Part shown: positions 60,299-64,000 of the stretch, piece after piece | How the letters are laid out: every line of letters starts with the position of its first letter | How positions within the stretch are numbered: position 1 is the stretch's first letter | Assembly (NCBI GenBank): GCA_028564675.1 | Contig: JAOVVO010000347.1 | Coordinates: forward strand, 18,452 to 82,451 | Direction: 5' to 3' | DNA length: 64,000 nt | Origin: Onchocerca lupi | Lineage: Eukaryota; Nematoda; Chromadorea; Rhabditida; Onchocercidae | Position numbers and translations under genes: made by a program | Notes under the pieces: generated by a model | The model's input: the letters and a program-made list of their open reading frames with translations, nothing else | What the model was told of the DNA's origin: nothing | Database searches by the model: none

Positions 60299-62072
60299 AT
60301 GTCAGACGGTAGCAGTGGTGATGATCGGCACCCTCCACATGGAGAACAGGAGCTTGCAAGCAAAATGCTGCAAGTTCAGAGTAAACGGTTTTATGTTGAT
60401 GTTAAGCAGAATAACCGAGGTCGTTTTATCAAACTTGCGGAAGTGAGTCTTTCTAAGAAAATTAAATCAGTAGATTGAATTATTTGTGAAGAGTTATGAA
60501 ATGGCTGTAGTTACTGCTAGCTTACCATAGTTTCGTGAGAAAAAGAGAATATTATATGTCTGACTTAATGCGGAATTTTATTGACATATATTATGTAACT
60601 GTTCGTGGACTGAGATTGCTGAAGTGGATGTTATTTTAGTTCGCATGACATCTTACAAGGAAATCTAATTCAGGTTGGCTTAGGAGGTCGAAAAAGCCGG
60701 TTGATACTGTCAATGAGCGCAGCAGTTGCATTTCGTGATCATCTTGATAAATTTGTCAAGTTCTTTGATGGCCTCGGTATTTCATACACTACAGTCTTTT
60801 TTTTTTTTTTTTTTTTTTATTTGAAATTATGTAAATGTTTAAGCTTATTATTGCTTTTTAGTATTGCTTCTGCATTATGTAAGCAAAATAGGTTTCCGTC
60901 TGTTGTATCAACTTAATAAAATTAAATCGAGTGGATTTAATTTTATCGGACTGTTACAAACTTAAACTTTTCCATACGAAGTGAAATGCCCAAATTCCTG
61001 AAGAAATTAGCGAAATAATTTCGATATGAATCTACAGGAGACGAGAATTGCTAATTGGACTCTGTATTTTGGTTTTTATCTAGGCTTTTTTCTTTCGAAT
61101 TTTGTCAAAAGAGAATCAGAACTGAATTATCAGATGTTACAGCCTCCGGCGAGGAGCCTACTGTGGGTGAAAATGGACAATTGAAATCAGAAATAATTAT
61201 TCACGAGTCACGCCGATATTATCTTAGTCTAAAAGAAAACCAAAGGGGGCGTTATTTACGTGTTTCTCAAAAAGTTTCTCGAGGCAACTCAGGTCCTCGT
61301 TCACAAGTGAGTTTTCTAACGTATATTTTAAAATTTAAATTTAATAAAGCTATAATAGAGTAAATACTGGGATGGTTTTTTAAAATATGTTTGTAGATAG
61401 CATTACCTGCACCTGGCATGACTCAGCTTCGCGATGCACTAAATGAACTGATTGATAAATACGCAGAAGGATATCTTAATGAAGTAAGTTGCTAAACTTC
61501 GTTACAGTGAAAAGGAGGGAAGAATATTTATTGAAATTTTGAGAATCCCTCAGTTTTTGCCCTATTTATTTGTTAAAATTTTTGCAGAATGATGCAAACG
61601 TAGAGTTGCCTGAACCGAAACATTTACGTGCTGAAAATAATAAAATCTTCTACTTTGACGTTGGGCATAATGAACGCGGTATTTTTGTGCGTATATCTGA
61701 AGTATATTTTTTTGTTTTTTGGTTTTTTTTTTTTTTTTTTTTTGTCATTTATTTGTTATTAATCCACCATCTTAAATTTTCTCAGTCAAAACATATCTAG
61801 AAAGCAGTAGAAATTTATCTGATACTTTTTCTTTTCTTAATGTTTTAATCTTTAAGATAAATACCTCGTCTTGTTCATTGCGTCTTATTATTTACAGTTT
61901 TCAGGTGAAGCAGATTTCTGGAAGTCGTTCTTCAATCACGGTACCGATGAGCTCATGGGGAGCCTTTCGAGATGTTTTAGCAGAATTGCAAGAAAAAATG
62001 ACAAAGAAAGTCGAAAATGATGCTGAGGGAACGACCAAATCAGATGTCAAACTGGAGCATAATAAAGAGTGA
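60299..62072 (+). CDS. plp-1: PUR-alpha family nucleic-acid-binding protein (PLP-1 homologue)
   Basis: Sequence-specific single-stranded DNA and RNA binding protein of the PUR family; the C. elegans member acts in transcription and germline RNA regulation. Six exons give 262 residues: 60299-60442, 60674-60776, 61134-61306, 61397-61483, 61588-61701, 61905-62072. Three PUR repeats are visible, each a beta-sheet plus helix: I (about 22-80) with KRFYVDVKQNNRGRFIKLAE, II (about 98-165) with RRYYLSLKENQRGRYLRVSQ, III (about 178-240) with IFYFDVGHNERGIFVRISE. The N-terminal GEQELASKMLQVQ is typical of nematode PLP-1. The exon 3 start at 61134 was set by phase; the inter-repeat linker there is variable in the family, so a few residues may differ. 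Human PURA is about 320 residues because of a Gly-rich N-terminus that is absent here. Confidence 0.94.
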
Positions 62073-64000
62073 ATATCTTTCATGTCGGACCATTTTGACA
62101 AAATTATAAAGTTGAATTGTTGAACTCTTTCGGCTTACTTCTGCAATCATTTTATTCTGTATACTCAGCTTAGGAATACTAGAAATACTATTTTCTTCAA
62201 AGATCTATTATTTTCTGTTTACAAAAAATCTCGCATCACCCAGAATTCTGATGTGTTAAAAGGAATCAGCCACTCTATTTTATTTTGGGTTCACGTTAAT
62301 AGTTCTCACTGTCCACTCATTCCTAATTCTTTCTTTGTTATATTTTCGCTTGCAGATATCAATCATTATAAAGTACCTCAATAGTAACAAGTTTGAATTT
62401 GCCGTTATGCTACTTTATAAAATTAATTCAGCTAAATATGCTGCATTTTATAGGTTTTGCTGTCTGTTATATTTAATTCAATTTCCTATTGCTTCGTAAA
62501 CAATTTTCTATTAATTTGATACGTTAAGTGCATGGTCCTGTAGAATTTGTAGTGTAGTAACTCTTATATTTTCCTGATATTTTCATACATTGTAAAAACC
62601 GTCGTTGTTGTTGTTATTTATATGGTCTCCCTCTCTCTCTCTCTCTCTCTCTTTCTCTCGATATTTATGTCATAACCTCGTAGCAACAAATTCTTATTCG
62701 CTGTTAGCGTCTTGGTTTTCGGGGTATTAGGAAACCCGTATTGAAAGAAGTGGTTGCTATTTTATTGTTTTTCATTTATGTAATATTGCGAATGTTGCGA
62801 ACAGATTGTTATATTGTGAAATTTATTTGGCCGAAAATAATGCGTATATTAGTGGACATATCCATGTACACGCACATTTGTTTATGCATGTTCCGTGTTC
62901 CGTTTCGAGAAGCGGGCTATTTGTAGCACGTGATGTTTGTATGCTGAAAAAGCGCATTTCCTTGGATTTCTATTTGACTGTGTAACTTGTACTTCGAGAT
63001 GTCTCATTTGAGTCAGTTTAATATGGACATTTGGTCTGTGAAATTTTTTCATTGGTTTTCATTTCATACTCCTTTGTTCAGCGATCCTGCACTGGCAACA
63101 GCTGCAATTCAGTCGTAGTACTAAATGGAGTAGATTTCAATTTGGAGACATTGTGATCTGGGAAATAAAAATATTATTGATTCGTCATACTTAGTAATAT
63201 ATCTGTGCAAATTTCGCAGTGATATTTGTAAGTTAGAGGATGATTAAGATTTGAATATGGTCTTTTCGGTGTACTCCCTATTTCTCTGCTCTGGTCTCTT
63301 GTGCATTGGTCGTTCAAGTCGAGTTGGATTTCAAATTCCATTGCTTGGAAGGCTGGATGGTGAGTTTTAGTAAGGAGGAACTAGAGGTGAAATTTATGTT
63401 GAAGTAGAAAAGTATTCTTTCCGGCAAAAAATAACGGAATTCGGGCGAGTATCGTAAGGGGTTCATATGCTTTTGTAATCATCCGTCATGTCTTGCTTCA
63501 CTAAAGGAACTATTGGAATTTTTTGGTCGGAGGTAACAACGAACGTTCCATCAGTTCATTCATTTGGTTTAGCGTTTACTTTTGATTTTATTAGCATGAT
63601 CGCTGTGCCGGTCATCTCTCCATTTCATTAAGTATGATAGCCGTTCATTAACTTCGTTGACTTCCTCATGGAGGATTACATCTCAAAAATCTCTGTCGGT
63701 TTTTTCATTGCCCTTGTAGTTTGAGTTTAGAGGAATATTTGAACGCAGACTGTAGTGTAATGGTTAATTTCAAAATAGTTTGGAGGATTACAAGCAGGTA
63801 TAACTTGAATCACTGTTGCATCTCTTTGTGATTCTTTCCCTGCTGAAACCACTGCTGGATTGAAACCGCTTAACATTTCCAATCCATATTCCAATGTGAT
63901 GATAGTTGTGTTCCCGTAAGCTCTTCAAATCTACGAACAATTCTCAATACTATAAAGAACATGTCTGTCTCTCTTTCCCTTAACCAAACTGATCATAAAT
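62073..64000. other. 3' flank of plp-1
   Basis: About 1.9 kb, including a (CT)n tract at 62628-62660. AATAAA at 63164-63169 could end a long plp-1 3' UTR but is 1.1 kb from the stop. The frame at 62741-62926 is hydrophobic and AT-driven, without support as a gene. Confidence 0.5.

Noticed and set aside
62741..62926. Small membrane-protein gene downstream of plp-1
   Set aside because: Short, AT-driven hydrophobic frame without splice context, motif or leader signal.

Overview
The window looks like a stretch of nuclear chromosome from a nematode. The genes are AT-rich and carry many short introns ending in the nematode-style acceptor TTTTCAG or TTTNCAG. Each of the five host genes has a good 3' splice site 6-42 bases before its ATG, as expected if the messages are trans-spliced to a leader. 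The repeats (BEL/Pao and Ty3/gypsy LTR elements, a Helitron) also fit a nematode. A clade III (spirurid or filarial-like) worm is my guess; nothing here proves the species.

Layout. 255-13329 (minus): a 39-exon gene for the ZSWIM8/EBAX-1 protein, the substrate receptor of a cullin-RING ubiquitin ligase; its last residues may lie off the left edge. 13372-17842: a gap of about 4.5 kb between divergent genes, with microsatellites, a foldback and one orphan exon-like segment. 17876-26445 (plus): a complete 25-exon P5A ATPase (ATP13A1/CATP-8, ER transmembrane-helix dislocase), 1186 aa. 28.1-44.3 kb: a gene-free block of decayed transposons. It holds a plus-strand BEL/Pao element whose 3' LTR carries a nested solo LTR, a Helitron deletion derivative with terminal hairpins, a second solo LTR, and a repeat pair in opposite orientations. 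44730-48910 (plus): a PHYHIP-like gene, 548 aa. 51156-54361 (plus): a SETD4-like SET-domain methyltransferase, 374 aa. 54.6-58.4 kb: a second transposon cluster on the minus strand (BEL/Pao LTR plus gag, then Ty3/gypsy pol), followed by an inverted, intron-containing copy of part of the PHYHIP-like gene. 60299-62072 (plus): a complete six-exon PUR-alpha homologue (PLP-1), 262 aa. 62073-64000: probably its 3' UTR and intergenic DNA.

The host genes have unrelated jobs (ubiquitin ligase and microRNA turnover, ER protein quality control, an FN3-containing adaptor, lysine methylation, nucleic-acid binding) and do not form an operon; spacing between them is 2-18 kb. All gene models are hand-spliced by reading frame and splice signals. 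Most junctions close in frame; a few alternatives are flagged.

I did not find a convincing unknown biological system. The most unusual structures are the family of Helitron-type hairpins sharing one core (one lies in a catp-8 intron), the Helitron with its Rep region deleted, the nested solo LTR with intact target-site duplications, and the inverted partial gene duplication.
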